NCBI GenBank assembly: GCA_021815005.1 | Contig: JAKAHL010000051.1 | Span: 1-9,748, forward strand | Direction of reading: 5' to 3' | Length of the DNA: 9,748 bases | Origin: Chloroflexota bacterium | GTDB taxonomy: Bacteria; Chloroflexota; Limnocylindria; Limnocylindrales; CSP1-4 | In this document: piece after piece, positions 1-7,367 of the stretch | Layout of the letters: every line of letters begins with the position of its first letter | Numbering within the stretch: the stretch's first letter is position 1 | Position numbers and translations under genes: made by a program | The notes under the pieces: generated by a model | Told to the model about the DNA's origin: nothing | The model's database searches: none | Seen by the model: only the letters and a program-made list of their open reading frames with translations

Positions 1-1
1 G

Positions 2-937
2 GTCATCGTGGGCAAGCACAAGGAGGTGCGGCTCGCGCTCGTGGCGCTGCTCTGCCGCGGCCACCTGCTGATCGAGGACGTCCCCGGCACCGGCAAGACG
101 GTCCTCGCCAAGTCGATCGCCCGGAGCCTGGGCTGCACCTTCCGGCGGATCCAGTTCACGCCGGACCTCCTGCCGTCTGACGTGACCGGCCTGTCGATCT
201 ACAACCAGAAGACGCAGGAGTTCGAGTTCCGTCCCGGCCCGATCATGAGCCAGGTCGTGCTCGCCGACGAGATCAACCGCGCGACGCCCAAGACGCAGAG
301 CGCGCTGCTGGAGTGCATGGACGAGCGCCAGGCCACGATCGACGGCGTCACCCACCCCATGCCGGATCCCTTCCTGGTGATCGCGACCCAGAACCCCATC
401 GAGTACGAGGGCACCTTCGCGCTGCCCGAGGCCCAGCTCGACCGGTTCATGCTGCGCATCCGCCTCGGCTATCCCGGTCTGGTGGACGAGATCCGCGTGC
501 TCGAGGAGCAGAAGGTCACGCACCCGCTCGACGAGCTGGCGGAGGTCTGCACCGGCGACGAGCTGCGCGGGCTCCAGGCGGCGGTTCGCGAGATCTACGT
601 GGACCCCGCGGTCAGCGACTACATCGTCCGCCTGGTGGCGGCCACCCGGTCCCACCCGGACGTGTACCTCGGCGCCAGCCCGCGCGGCTCCATCGCGCTG
701 TACCGGGCGGCGCAGGCGATGGCCGGGCTGCTGGGCCGGGACTACGTGATCCCCGACGACGTGAAGGCGCTCGCGGAGCCGGCCCTGGCGCACCGGGTGA
801 TCGTCAAGACCGCGAGCACCATCCACGACGTGTCCTCGGCGCACGTGGTCCGGGAACTGCTGGACACGACGCCCATCGAGACCGTGCGGCGCCCCGCGGG
901 CCCGCGCGAGGCCAGCCCGAGCCCGGTTGCCGACTAG
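2..937 (+). CDS. MoxR-family AAA+ ATPase (5' end outside window)
   Basis: This is a cytoplasmic AAA+ ATPase of the MoxR family, thought to act as a chaperone-like partner of vWA/DUF58 proteins. The reading frame is open to the left edge, and the first visible residues (VIVGKHKEV) correspond to the usual V-V-G-Q-x-x-V segment. The true start therefore lies upstream and roughly 30 to 40 residues are missing. Counting from the GTG at position 8, I see Walker A GTGKT at 27-31, Walker B VVLADE at 83-88, the MoxR signature [13 protein letters not shown] at 90-102, sensor 1 in ATQNP at 126-130, the arginine-finger context LPEAQLDRF at 139-147, and sensor 2 in GASPRGS with R226. All catalytic elements are intact. 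The C-terminus ends in a short Pro/Ala-rich tail. The gene lies 24 bp before a DUF58 gene, the standard arrangement for this family. Family assignment is secure; the client protein is inferred. Confidence 0.95.
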   Translation, partial: VIVGKHKEVRLALVALLCRGHLLIEDVPGTGKTVLAKSIARSLGCTFRRIQFTPDLLPSDVTGLSIYNQKTQEFEFRPGPIMSQVVLADEINRATPKTQSALLECMDERQATIDGVTHPMPDPFLVIATQNPIEYEGTFALPEAQLDRFMLRIRLGYPGLVDEIRVLEEQKVTHPLDELAEVCTGDELRGLQAAVREIYVDPAVSDYIVRLVAATRSHPDVYLGASPRGSIALYRAAQAMAGLLGRDYVIPDDVKALAEPALAHRVIVKTASTIHDVSSAHVVRELLDTTPIETVRRPAGPREASPSPVAD

Positions 938-961
938 CCCCCGGCCAGGACGGCGACGACC

Positions 962-2176
962 GTGATCCGCCGGCTCCAGTCCCTCGGCCTGGCGGTCGCG
1001 CTGGTCGTGGCCGCGTTCTCCACCGGCTACCCGTTCCTGTTCTACCTCGTCTACCTCGGCCTGCTGATTGGCGGAGGGAGCTACGTCGTCACCCGCGTGG
1101 GCCTCGCGGACCTCGAGGCCGGCTACGCGGTCAACCAGCTGACGGGCCACGTCGGCGACCGGCTCCGGATCATCTACACGGTCCGCAACACCGGCCGCCT
1201 GCCGAAGCCGTGGCTGGAGGTCCACAACCCCACGACGCTGCCCGGGGGGCTTCCCGGCCGCGCCCTGTCGCTCGGCGGCCGCAGTGAGCGCTCGTGGGCC
1301 GTCCGGGCGCTGCTGGAGCGTCGGGGCCATCACCGGATCGACCCGCTCCAGGTGCGGACGGGCGACCCGTTCGGGTTCTTCGAGGCCTCCGCGGCGGTGG
1401 GCCACGGGATCACGCTCGTCGTGTACCCGCGGATCGACCCGCTGCCGCTGTGGCGGCTGCCGCCGGCATCGGTCGAGGGGGCGCACGGCTCGCCCGAGCG
1501 CACGCTCCAGACGACGCCGCTCGCCACCACCGTGCGCCCGTACGCCCCGGGCGACTCGATGAACCGCATCCACTGGCGCACCACGGCCCGCACGGGCGAG
1601 ATCTTCGTCAAGGAGTTCGAGCTCGAGCAGACCACCGACGTCTGGCTGTTCCTGGACCTGGAGGCCGAGCACGAGCTGGGCGAGGGCGACGACTCCACCA
1701 CCGAGGTGGCGGTCCGCGTGGCGGCCTCCATCGCAGACAAGGCGATCGCCGAGAACCGGGCCGTTGGCCTCACCGCCAGCGGGCACCACACGACGGTGGT
1801 CCCGGCCGACCGGGGAGCTCGCCAGCGCCTCAAGATCCTCCAGCTGCTCGCGGCGGTCGAGGCCGACGGCGCCACGCCGCTGGACGAGGTCCTCGTGGCC
1901 GGGATCGGCCGCCTGCGGCGGGGCATGACGGCGGTGGTCGTCACGGCCACGCAGGACCCGGCCTTCGTTCGGCCCCTCGCGACGCTCCGCGCCCGCGGCG
2001 TGGGGGTGGTGGTCGTGTCGCTCGACCAGACCCTGTTCGCCCCGGCGCCGGACCCCCCCGAGGGCGACGCCCTGCGGCAGCGCGCCCGGGCCCTGCGCCA
2101 CGCCCTGGCCGAGTACGAGCTGCCGGTGTACGCGGTGGGCCCCGGGCGCCGTCTGGGCGAGGTGCTCGCGCGATGA
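962..2176 (+). CDS. DUF58 domain-containing membrane protein
   Basis: A 404-residue DUF58 protein, the usual partner encoded beside MoxR ATPases. Two hydrophobic segments (about residues 8-20 and 24-42) should form an N-terminal membrane hairpin; the rest is soluble. The family hallmark lies at residues 192-210, RPYAPGDSMNRIHW followed by RTTAR. After it comes a vWA-like fold beginning VWLFLDLE. The classical DxSxS metal site is not kept there (DLEAE), which is common in DUF58. The start is a GTG at 962 with only a weak AGGA-like ribosome site (about 946-950). It is chosen because it precedes the membrane hairpin and sits 24 bp after the moxR stop. The stop codon overlaps the next start by 4 bp (ATGA), indicating translational coupling. 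The molecular function of DUF58 is unknown; an adaptor role between MoxR and the membrane transglutaminase is inference. Confidence 0.93.
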   Translation: MIRRLQSLGLAVALVVAAFSTGYPFLFYLVYLGLLIGGGSYVVTRVGLADLEAGYAVNQLTGHVGDRLRIIYTVRNTGRLPKPWLEVHNPTTLPGGLPGRALSLGGRSERSWAVRALLERRGHHRIDPLQVRTGDPFGFFEASAAVGHGITLVVYPRIDPLPLWRLPPASVEGAHGSPERTLQTTPLATTVRPYAPGDSMNRIHWRTTARTGEIFVKEFELEQTTDVWLFLDLEAEHELGEGDDSTTEVAVRVAASIADKAIAENRAVGLTASGHHTTVVPADRGARQRLKILQLLAAVEADGATPLDEVLVAGIGRLRRGMTAVVVTATQDPAFVRPLATLRARGVGVVVVSLDQTLFAPAPDPPEGDALRQRARALRHALAEYELPVYAVGPGRRLGEVLAR

Positions 2177-4530
2177 CGGCAACCCCGCCCGGCCCGTCGG
2201 ACCGCGACGCGGCCGAGGCCTCGTTCCGCTGGCGGCCCGAGGAGGGCTGGTCCGTGCTGGCCCTCGTGATCGTGCTCGGCCTGGTCCTCGCCACGGCGAT
2301 CGACGAGCCGGCCTGGGTCAACGGCCAGGGCTCCCTGACGGACTCCCTGGCCTGGTGCGCGGCTGGCGGCGCCGTCGTGGGGTTCGCGGGGCCGAAGCTG
2401 GGCTGGGGCCGCTGGACGACCCACCTGGTGGGGGCGCTCGCCGCGGCCGTCGCGCTGCCGGTCATCGCGGGCTGGGCGGTCATGTCCGGCCTGTCGGCCG
2501 CCCAGGCGTTCCGGTTCACCGCCGAGGGGACGGTCCAGGCGTACCTGGACCTCACGGTGCGCGGGTATCAGTTCACAACCCAGGAGGTCCACTACGTCCT
2601 GGCCCTGTCGGGACTCGTGTGGGGCACGATGCAGTTCGGCTCGTACGCGGTCTTCGGCCATCGCCGCCCGCTCTCGGCGGTGGTGGTGATCGGCCTGGTC
2701 CTGCTCGGCAACATGGCGCTGACCACCCGCGACCAGCTGGGCTGGCTGGTGCTGTACGTCGCGGTCTCGCTGTTCCTGCTGGTGCAGATGCACGTGGTCG
2801 GCGAGCGCGGCACATGGGCCCGGCGCCGCGTCGGGGACCCGGGCGCGGTGGCGCTCCTCTACCTTCGGGGCGGGGCCGTGTTCATCGTCGGCGCGACCGC
2901 GGTCTCGCTGGTGCTCGCCCAGGGCGCCACCTCGAGCCCGCTCGCCGGCGCCTGGCGGGGGCTCGACAGCGAGGCGGTCCGGATCGCGAAGCAGATCGGC
3001 CCGCTGCTCCCCGCGGGCGGCGACGTCCGGGGGAGCGGCGTCGCGTTCGGCTCGACGGCGCAGGTGGTCAGCCAGTGGGTGAGCGACCCGGGCGTCGCGT
3101 TCACGGCGCAGGTGCCGCCCGAGGCGGCCGGCCTCAAGTTCCGGGCGGCGACCTACGACGAGTTCGCGCTCGGCGGCTGGGTCCAGAGCGAGACGCGCGC
3201 GGCGTCGGCCGCGGCGGGCGCCGACCTCCTCGACGGCTCGCCCGAGATCCCGGCGCCGGGCCTGGAGGACCAGCTCAGCGTCACGATCGCCCCGGCGGGC
3301 TACCACGACACGGCCCTGCTCTCGCCCGGGCTGGCCCAGAGCGTCAGCCTGCCCTCGTCGCTGGCCATCACGGGCCTGCAGGGCTGGTTCGCGGACGACA
3401 CCGTGGCGGCCGACACGCCGTACCAGGTCACCGCCCTCGTGCCGCGCCTGGGCGAGGACGGGGGGATCACCCAGAGCAAGCTTCGGGCGGCCCCCACCGC
3501 GTACCCGCCCGACGTGTCAGCCGAGTACACGCAGGTCCCGGCCGGCGCCATCGGGCCGCACGCGGCACAGCTGCTCGCCACGATCCTGGCCAGGTCGCCC
3601 AGCCGGAACCCGTACGACCTGGCCAGCACGATGGAGACCTACCTGCGCTCCGCGGCGTTCACGTACACCACCGACGTGCGCGGCCTCGACTGCGCCTCCC
3701 CGAGCGCCGTCGAGTGCTTCGCCCAGTACCGGCAGGGCTACTGCCTCCACTACGCGTCGACGATGGCGATCCTCCTCCGGGCCGCGAACCCCGCCGACCC
3801 GATCCCCACCCGGCTGGTGCAGGGCTTCCTGCCGTCGGACATCGTCAACGGCCGCGAGACCGTCGAGAACCGCCAGGCCCACGCCTGGGTCGAGGTGTAC
3901 TTCCCGGGCTACGGCTGGATCCCGTTCGACCCGACCGGTGGCGGGGTGGGGCAGCCGGTCGCGATCCCGGTCGGCCCGCCCGTGGCCGCCCCGTCCGGGC
4001 CGGCGGCCAGCGAGGGCCCGGAGACGGCCGGCACCGCCCAGCCCACGCGTCGCGTGTTCGAGCCGCGCGAGCCGGCCGGCGGGGGCGCGGCGGGGTCGGC
4101 GTCGCGGCCCGCGGACGCGACGGTGGCGGTCCTCCTCGGCGCGCTGCTGGTCCTGGCGCTCGGCGCGCTGGCCGTCGTTGCCTGGTGGCGCGGCGTCCGG
4201 GTGGCCGTGGGCCCCGTGGTCATCGGGCGCGGGTCCTGGGAGACCGTGAGCCCCGATGTCGCGTGGACGGCGATGGCGGCCTCGGCCTCGCGGTTCGGGT
4301 TCGCCCCGCGCCCCACGGAGACCGTCTACGAGTACGCGGCCTCCCTGGCCGAGCTGGTGCCCGTGGCGCGCCCGGACATCGTGACCATCGCCGACGCCAA
4401 GGTGGAGACCACGTACGCGCGGGCCGTCCTGGCGCCGGAGCGGGAGCACGCCGTCGCGGCGGCGGCGCGGCGCCTGCGGGTGGCGCTGCTGCGGCTCCTG
4501 TTCTCCCGTCGCCGATGGCGGCGACGCTGA
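2173..4530 (+). CDS. TgpA-type transmembrane transglutaminase-like protein (DUF3488/transglutaminase/DUF4129)
   Basis: A 785-residue polytopic protein with a papain-like transglutaminase core facing outside the cytoplasm. About seven N-terminal membrane segments (near 26-43, 55-73, 82-102, 139-158, 166-183, 188-205 and 229-250) form the DUF3488/TgpA N-domain. An extracytoplasmic region of about 400 residues follows. The core carries GYCLHYASTMAILLRA with catalytic C524, then HAWVEVYFPGYGWIPFDPT with H570 and D586, so the triad is complete. A Pro/Ala/Gly-rich linker (about 595-648) leads to a last membrane helix (650-672) and a cytoplasmic DUF4129-like tail (about 696-770, with the TETVYEYAASL motif). 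The ATG overlaps the DUF58 stop as ATGA, with GAGG at 2159-2162 as ribosome site; the open frame upstream of it is only a GC-rich extension. Family members may act on peptides or cell-envelope proteins. In Pseudomonas aeruginosa TgpA is reported essential, but the substrate is unsettled. Confidence 0.93.
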   Translation: MTATPPGPSDRDAAEASFRWRPEEGWSVLALVIVLGLVLATAIDEPAWVNGQGSLTDSLAWCAAGGAVVGFAGPKLGWGRWTTHLVGALAAAVALPVIAGWAVMSGLSAAQAFRFTAEGTVQAYLDLTVRGYQFTTQEVHYVLALSGLVWGTMQFGSYAVFGHRRPLSAVVVIGLVLLGNMALTTRDQLGWLVLYVAVSLFLLVQMHVVGERGTWARRRVGDPGAVALLYLRGGAVFIVGATAVSLVLAQGATSSPLAGAWRGLDSEAVRIAKQIGPLLPAGGDVRGSGVAFGSTAQVVSQWVSDPGVAFTAQVPPEAAGLKFRAATYDEFALGGWVQSETRAASAAAGADLLDGSPEIPAPGLEDQLSVTIAPAGYHDTALLSPGLAQSVSLPSSLAITGLQGWFADDTVAADTPYQVTALVPRLGEDGGITQSKLRAAPTAYPPDVSAEYTQVPAGAIGPHAAQLLATILARSPSRNPYDLASTMETYLRSAAFTYTTDVRGLDCASPSAVECFAQYRQGYCLHYASTMAILLRAANPADPIPTRLVQGFLPSDIVNGRETVENRQAHAWVEVYFPGYGWIPFDPTGGGVGQPVAIPVGPPVAAPSGPAASEGPETAGTAQPTRRVFEPREPAGGGAAGSASRPADATVAVLLGALLVLALGALAVVAWWRGVRVAVGPVVIGRGSWETVSPDVAWTAMAASASRFGFAPRPTETVYEYAASLAELVPVARPDIVTIADAKVETTYARAVLAPEREHAVAAAARRLRVALLRLLFSRRRWRRR

Positions 4531-4559
4531 GGGGATGGCTCCGGGGGTGGCCCCGTCAG
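4527..4559. terminator. Possible shared hairpin over two convergent stop codons
   Basis: CTGA-GGGG (4527-4534) can pair with CCCC (4551-4554) and TCAG (4556-4559), leaving G4555 as a one-base bulge and 16 bases in the loop. The outer arms contain the stop codons of the transglutaminase gene (plus) and the phosphatase gene (minus), which are only 25 bp apart. There is no T-tract on either side, so factor-independent termination is uncertain. Confidence 0.3.
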
Positions 4560-5413
4560 AGCGCGCCCGACTGCGCCCGGCGCTCGGCCGCGGCGCGGGC
4601 GAGCTCGTCCTCGATCGGGGCGAGGTGCGCCGTCCAGTTGTGCGCGCGCAGGACGGGCCGCCCGCCGCGGATCTCGACGACGGAGATGCCGGCGAGCCCG
4701 AGCGAGAAGGACCAGAACCGGGCGAGCGGCAGGTCCAGCAGGGCGAGCAGGAGCACCTTGAACACGCCGTCGTGGCCGACCAGGATGGACCAGGGCTGTC
4801 CGCTGGGCTGGCCCGCGCCGGCGTAGCCGTGGACCTGCGGGCGGTTGGTGGTGCCACGCGGGTAGTCGCGACCGAGCTCGTCCAGGACGCGGGCCAGCGC
4901 GCCGCGGACGCGGGCGTCCACCTCGCCGAGCGGCTCGCCGCCGGGGGCGTGGGCGGCCAGCGGGTCGCGACGCCAGCCGGCGATCTCCGCCGGCCAGCGC
5001 CGGGCGATCTCGTCGGCGGTCTCGCCCTCCCAGGCGCCCTGGCCGATCTCCCGCAGGCCGGGCTCGGGGCGCACGGCGGGGAGGGGCGCGCCCCGGTCGA
5101 GGTCCGCCATGGCCGAGGCGACGGCGAGCGCGGTGTCACGCGTCCGCCCGAGGGGCGAGTGCGCGATCTCGCGCGGCAGCCCGTCGGGAACGGGCAGGGC
5201 GGGCGGGGCGTGCGGGCGCGCCAGCCGCTCGCCGGCGAGCGCCGCCTGCCGCCGACCGACGGCCGACAGCGGCGTCTCCGCGGAGCCCTGGAAGCGCCCC
5301 TCGCGGATCCACTCCGTCTCGCCGTGCCGCAGGAGCACGACGGTCGCGTCGAGGCCGTCGGGGATGAGCGGCGCGCCGTCCGGGCGGCCCGGGAGGGGCG
5401 CGCCGCCGGTCAC
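4556..5413 (-). CDS. Histidine phosphatase superfamily protein (possible phosphoserine phosphatase)
   Basis: A 285-residue member of the phosphoglycerate mutase-like histidine phosphatase superfamily, predicted cytoplasmic. The nucleophile motif LLRHGET lies at 27-33 with H30 as the phosphorylated histidine. The GAWEG segment after GLREIG carries the usual acid region, and the second catalytic histidine is H214 in VGHDG. The protein is longer than the common 200-230 residues because of a 20-residue leader and a Gly/Pro/Gln-rich insertion at about 185-208, just before the VGHDG strand. The GTG start overlaps the serA stop as GTGA, so translation is probably coupled to serA. The domain alone does not fix the substrate. 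The serA context makes a metal-independent phosphoserine phosphatase attractive, since such enzymes of this superfamily are known from Hydrogenobacter thermophilus. Other candidates are a phosphoglycerate mutase-like, glucosyl-3-phosphoglycerate or alpha-ribazole phosphatase. Confidence 0.9.
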   Translation of the reverse strand: MTGGAPLPGRPDGAPLIPDGLDATVVLLRHGETEWIREGRFQGSAETPLSAVGRRQAALAGERLARPHAPPALPVPDGLPREIAHSPLGRTRDTALAVASAMADLDRGAPLPAVRPEPGLREIGQGAWEGETADEIARRWPAEIAGWRRDPLAAHAPGGEPLGEVDARVRGALARVLDELGRDYPRGTTNRPQVHGYAGAGQPSGQPWSILVGHDGVFKVLLLALLDLPLARFWSFSLGLAGISVVEIRGGRPVLRAHNWTAHLAPIEDELARAAAERRAQSGAL

Positions 5414-6993
5414 CGGCGGTCGCCCAGCGTGACGGACCAGACGTCGAGCATCGCGTCGTCAGCGCGCAGGGCCTCGATCACGGCTGGCGGCGGCGCGTCG
5501 TCGAGGGCGAGCACCATGAACGCCTCCGCGCGCGGCAACGACCGGGCGAGCGTCATGGAGCTGATGTTGACGTCCGCCCGGCCCAGGATGGCGCCCACGC
5601 GCCCCACCGTGCCGGGCCGGTCGCGATGGTTGGTGATGAGCATGTGGGCCGCCGGAGCCAGGTCCATCGCGTGGGCGCCCAGGCGCACCAGCCGCGACTC
5701 GCCGCCCGCGACGGTCCCGGCCACCGTGATGGACCCGCCCTCCGCCTCTGCGGTGACCGTCAGCAGCGACGAGAACGCCCCGGCGTCGGGCGTCTTGCGC
5801 TCGACCACGGTGATCCCGCGCGCCTTGGCGAGCGTGCCGGCGTTGATCAGGTTGACGCGCTCCTCGGTGGTGGCCTCGATCAGCCCGCGGAGGACGGCCG
5901 CCACCAGCGGGCTGGCGTCGTACGCGGCGGGCTCCCCGGCGATCTCGATGGTGAGGGTGCGCGGCGCGGCGGGGACCATCTGGGCGGCGAACTGCCCCAT
6001 GGTCTCGGCGAGCGGCAGGTACGGCGCGATGGCCTTCGCGGTCTCGGGTGTCAGGAGCGGGGCGTTGACCGCGTACCTGGCCGGCCGCCCGTCGAGCACG
6101 TCGATGATCTGCTCGGCCACCTCCTCGGCCACCGCGATCTGGGCCTCCTCGGTGGACGCGCCCAGGTGCGGCGTGAGCACGGTGTTGGGCGCCTCGAGCA
6201 GCGGGTTGCCCGTGGGCGGCTCTGCGGTGTAGACGTCGATCCCCGCACCCGCGACCTTGCCCGAGCGGAGCGCTGCCGCCAGGTCGGCCTCGTCGATGAC
6301 GCCGCCGCGGGCCACGTTGAGGAGCATGACGCCCGGCTTCATCCGCTCGAAGGCCGCGGCGTTGAGCAGGCCGGTCGTGGCCTTGGTCTTGGGCACGTGG
6401 ACGGTGATGGCGTCGGCGCGCGCCACGACCTCGTCGAAGGACACCAGCTCGACGCCGAGGGTCGCGGCCTGCTCGGGCGTGACGAACGGGTCCGACGCGA
6501 TCACGGTCATCTGCATGGCGCGGGCGCGGGCCGCGATGGCCTGGCCGATCTTGCCCAGGCCCACGATGCCCAGCGTCTTGCCGCGCAGCTCGATGCCCGT
6601 GAACTGCGAGCGCTTCCACTCGCCCCGGCGCATCGACGCGTCCGCGGCGGCGACCTTGCGCGCCAGCGCGAACAGCAGCGCGATGCTGAGCTCGGCGGCG
6701 GCGATCGTGTTCCCGGTGGGCGCGTTGACGACGGTGATCCCGGCCCGGGTCGCCGCCTCGAGGTCCACGTTGTCCACGCCCACGCCGGCCCGGCCGATGA
6801 CCACGAGTCGGGTGCCGGCCGCGATCATCTCGGCGTCCGCCTTGACCTGGCTGCGCACGACGAGCGCGTCATACCCGGGCAGGATCGCGAGGATCTCCTC
6901 GCGCGGGAGCCCCAGTCGCTCGTCCACCTCGTGGTGGCGGCGCAGGAGCTCCAGGCCTTCCGCGGCCAGGGGCTCGACGACGAGGATCTTCAT
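5410..6993 (-). CDS. serA: D-3-phosphoglycerate dehydrogenase
   Basis: Catalyses NAD-dependent oxidation of 3-phosphoglycerate to 3-phosphohydroxypyruvate, the first step of the phosphorylated serine pathway, in the cytoplasm. The product has 527 residues, the long SerA form known from Mycobacterium and Bacillus. The Rossmann motif GLGKIG is at 145-150, with D168 ending the second strand (VIASDPF) as expected for NAD preference. Catalytic R229 (NVARGG), E258 (YTAEPP) and H276 (TPHLGAST) are present. An intervening (ASB-like) domain follows at about 318-449, then a C-terminal ACT domain at about 450-527 containing HRDRPGTVGRVGAIL and ADVNISSM, a likely serine-sensing module. I chose ATG 6993 because GGAGGG lies 6 bases upstream and the protein then begins MKILVVEPL, like other SerA proteins; the frame stays open upstream only because of high GC. 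It is the first gene of a two-gene unit with the histidine phosphatase. Confidence 0.97.
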   Translation of the reverse strand: MKILVVEPLAAEGLELLRRHHEVDERLGLPREEILAILPGYDALVVRSQVKADAEMIAAGTRLVVIGRAGVGVDNVDLEAATRAGITVVNAPTGNTIAAAELSIALLFALARKVAAADASMRRGEWKRSQFTGIELRGKTLGIVGLGKIGQAIAARARAMQMTVIASDPFVTPEQAATLGVELVSFDEVVARADAITVHVPKTKATTGLLNAAAFERMKPGVMLLNVARGGVIDEADLAAALRSGKVAGAGIDVYTAEPPTGNPLLEAPNTVLTPHLGASTEEAQIAVAEEVAEQIIDVLDGRPARYAVNAPLLTPETAKAIAPYLPLAETMGQFAAQMVPAAPRTLTIEIAGEPAAYDASPLVAAVLRGLIEATTEERVNLINAGTLAKARGITVVERKTPDAGAFSSLLTVTAEAEGGSITVAGTVAGGESRLVRLGAHAMDLAPAAHMLITNHRDRPGTVGRVGAILGRADVNISSMTLARSLPRAEAFMVLALDDAPPPAVIEALRADDAMLDVWSVTLGDRR

Positions 6994-6999
6994 CCGTTG

Positions 7000-7005
7000 C
7001 CCTCC
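7000..7005 (-). promoter_or_regulatory. Ribosome binding site of serA
   Basis: GGAGGG on the minus strand, 6 bases before ATG 6993. This strong site decides the serA start against the longer open frame that continues upstream to about 7098. Confidence 0.8.
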
Positions 7006-7106
7006 GCCGCGACGCGCGCGGCCTGTGCGGTGGCGCGTGTCCACAGCGGCGCCAGGGGATGGGCGGCATGGTGCCGGAGCTGGCGGCGTTGCGTCCACCG
7101 TGGTAG

Positions 7107-7120
7107 ATATGACGTCATAT
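7107..7120. promoter_or_regulatory. Perfect 14-bp palindrome over the antitoxin start codon; candidate VapB operator
   Basis: ATATGACGTCATAT reads identically on both strands and includes the first two bases of the vapB ATG (7119-7121). It is an AT-rich island in a GC-rich intergenic region of 125 bp between divergent serA and vapB. Ribbon-helix-helix antitoxins typically repress their own operon through short inverted repeats at the promoter, so an autoregulatory operator is a reasonable inference. A shorter imperfect palindrome, CCAC-C-GTGG (7095-7103), lies just upstream. No Shine-Dalgarno sequence precedes the ATG, and the A/T-rich TAGATAT (7104-7110) could be a -10 element of a leaderless or nearly leaderless transcript. 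Confidence 0.5.
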
Positions 7121-7367
7121 GAAGACCGTGCGGACCACCATCCTTCTGGACGCGGACCTGCTGGATCGCCTTGACCGTCACGCGCACCGGCAGCGGACCA
7201 CCAAGACGTCCGTCATCAGCTCGGCGCTCGAGGCCTGGCTGGAGGCGCACGAGGCCTCCCCCGAGTTCCCGTTCGTGGGCATCGGCCGCAGCAGCAACGG
7301 GCGCCTGTCGCTCGACGGGCGGGCGATCCTCCGGCGTGATGCCGGGAGTCGCCGCGGCGGCGGCTAG
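7119..7367 (+). CDS. Ribbon-helix-helix (CopG/VapB-like) antitoxin
   Basis: An 82-residue DNA-binding antitoxin. Residues 4-11 (VRTTILLD) form the DNA-contacting beta strand, 12-24 the first helix and 29-44 (KTSVISSALEAWLEAH) the second helix of a ribbon-helix-helix fold. The tail from 48 onward (PEFPFVGIGRSSNG, then LSLDGRAILRRD) resembles the flexible toxin-binding tail of VapB antitoxins, which wraps around the PIN toxin to block its active site. The stop overlaps the start of the PIN gene by one base (TAGTG), so the two products are probably made together. The ATG lies inside a perfect palindrome, implying self-repression, and has no visible ribosome site. GTG 7128 is an alternative start that would shorten the strand and is less likely. 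The pairing with the PIN gene makes the antitoxin call firm. Confidence 0.88.
   Translation: MKTVRTTILLDADLLDRLDRHAHRQRTTKTSVISSALEAWLEAHEASPEFPFVGIGRSSNGRLSLDGRAILRRDAGSRRGGG

Noticed and set aside
1330..3306. 658-residue open frame on the minus strand opposite the DUF58 and transglutaminase genes
   Set aside because: Its sequence is Arg/Ala/Gly/Pro-rich shadow translation without recognisable domains, while the plus strand encodes clear family motifs. Long antisense frames are expected at this GC content.
3517..5139. 540-residue minus-strand frame crossing the convergent junction
   Set aside because: It runs out of frame through the phosphatase and antisense to the transglutaminase; composition is low-complexity Arg/Pro/Ala and no motif is present.
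6994..7098. N-terminal extension of serA by 35 residues
   Set aside because: The extension is Pro/Arg/Ala-rich, unlike SerA N-termini, and the GGAGGG site places the start at 6993.
5626..7122. 498-residue plus-strand frame antisense to serA
   Set aside because: It is the mirror of serA codon bias, rich in Gly, Arg, His and Asp with no domain; serA has a complete catalytic set on the other strand.
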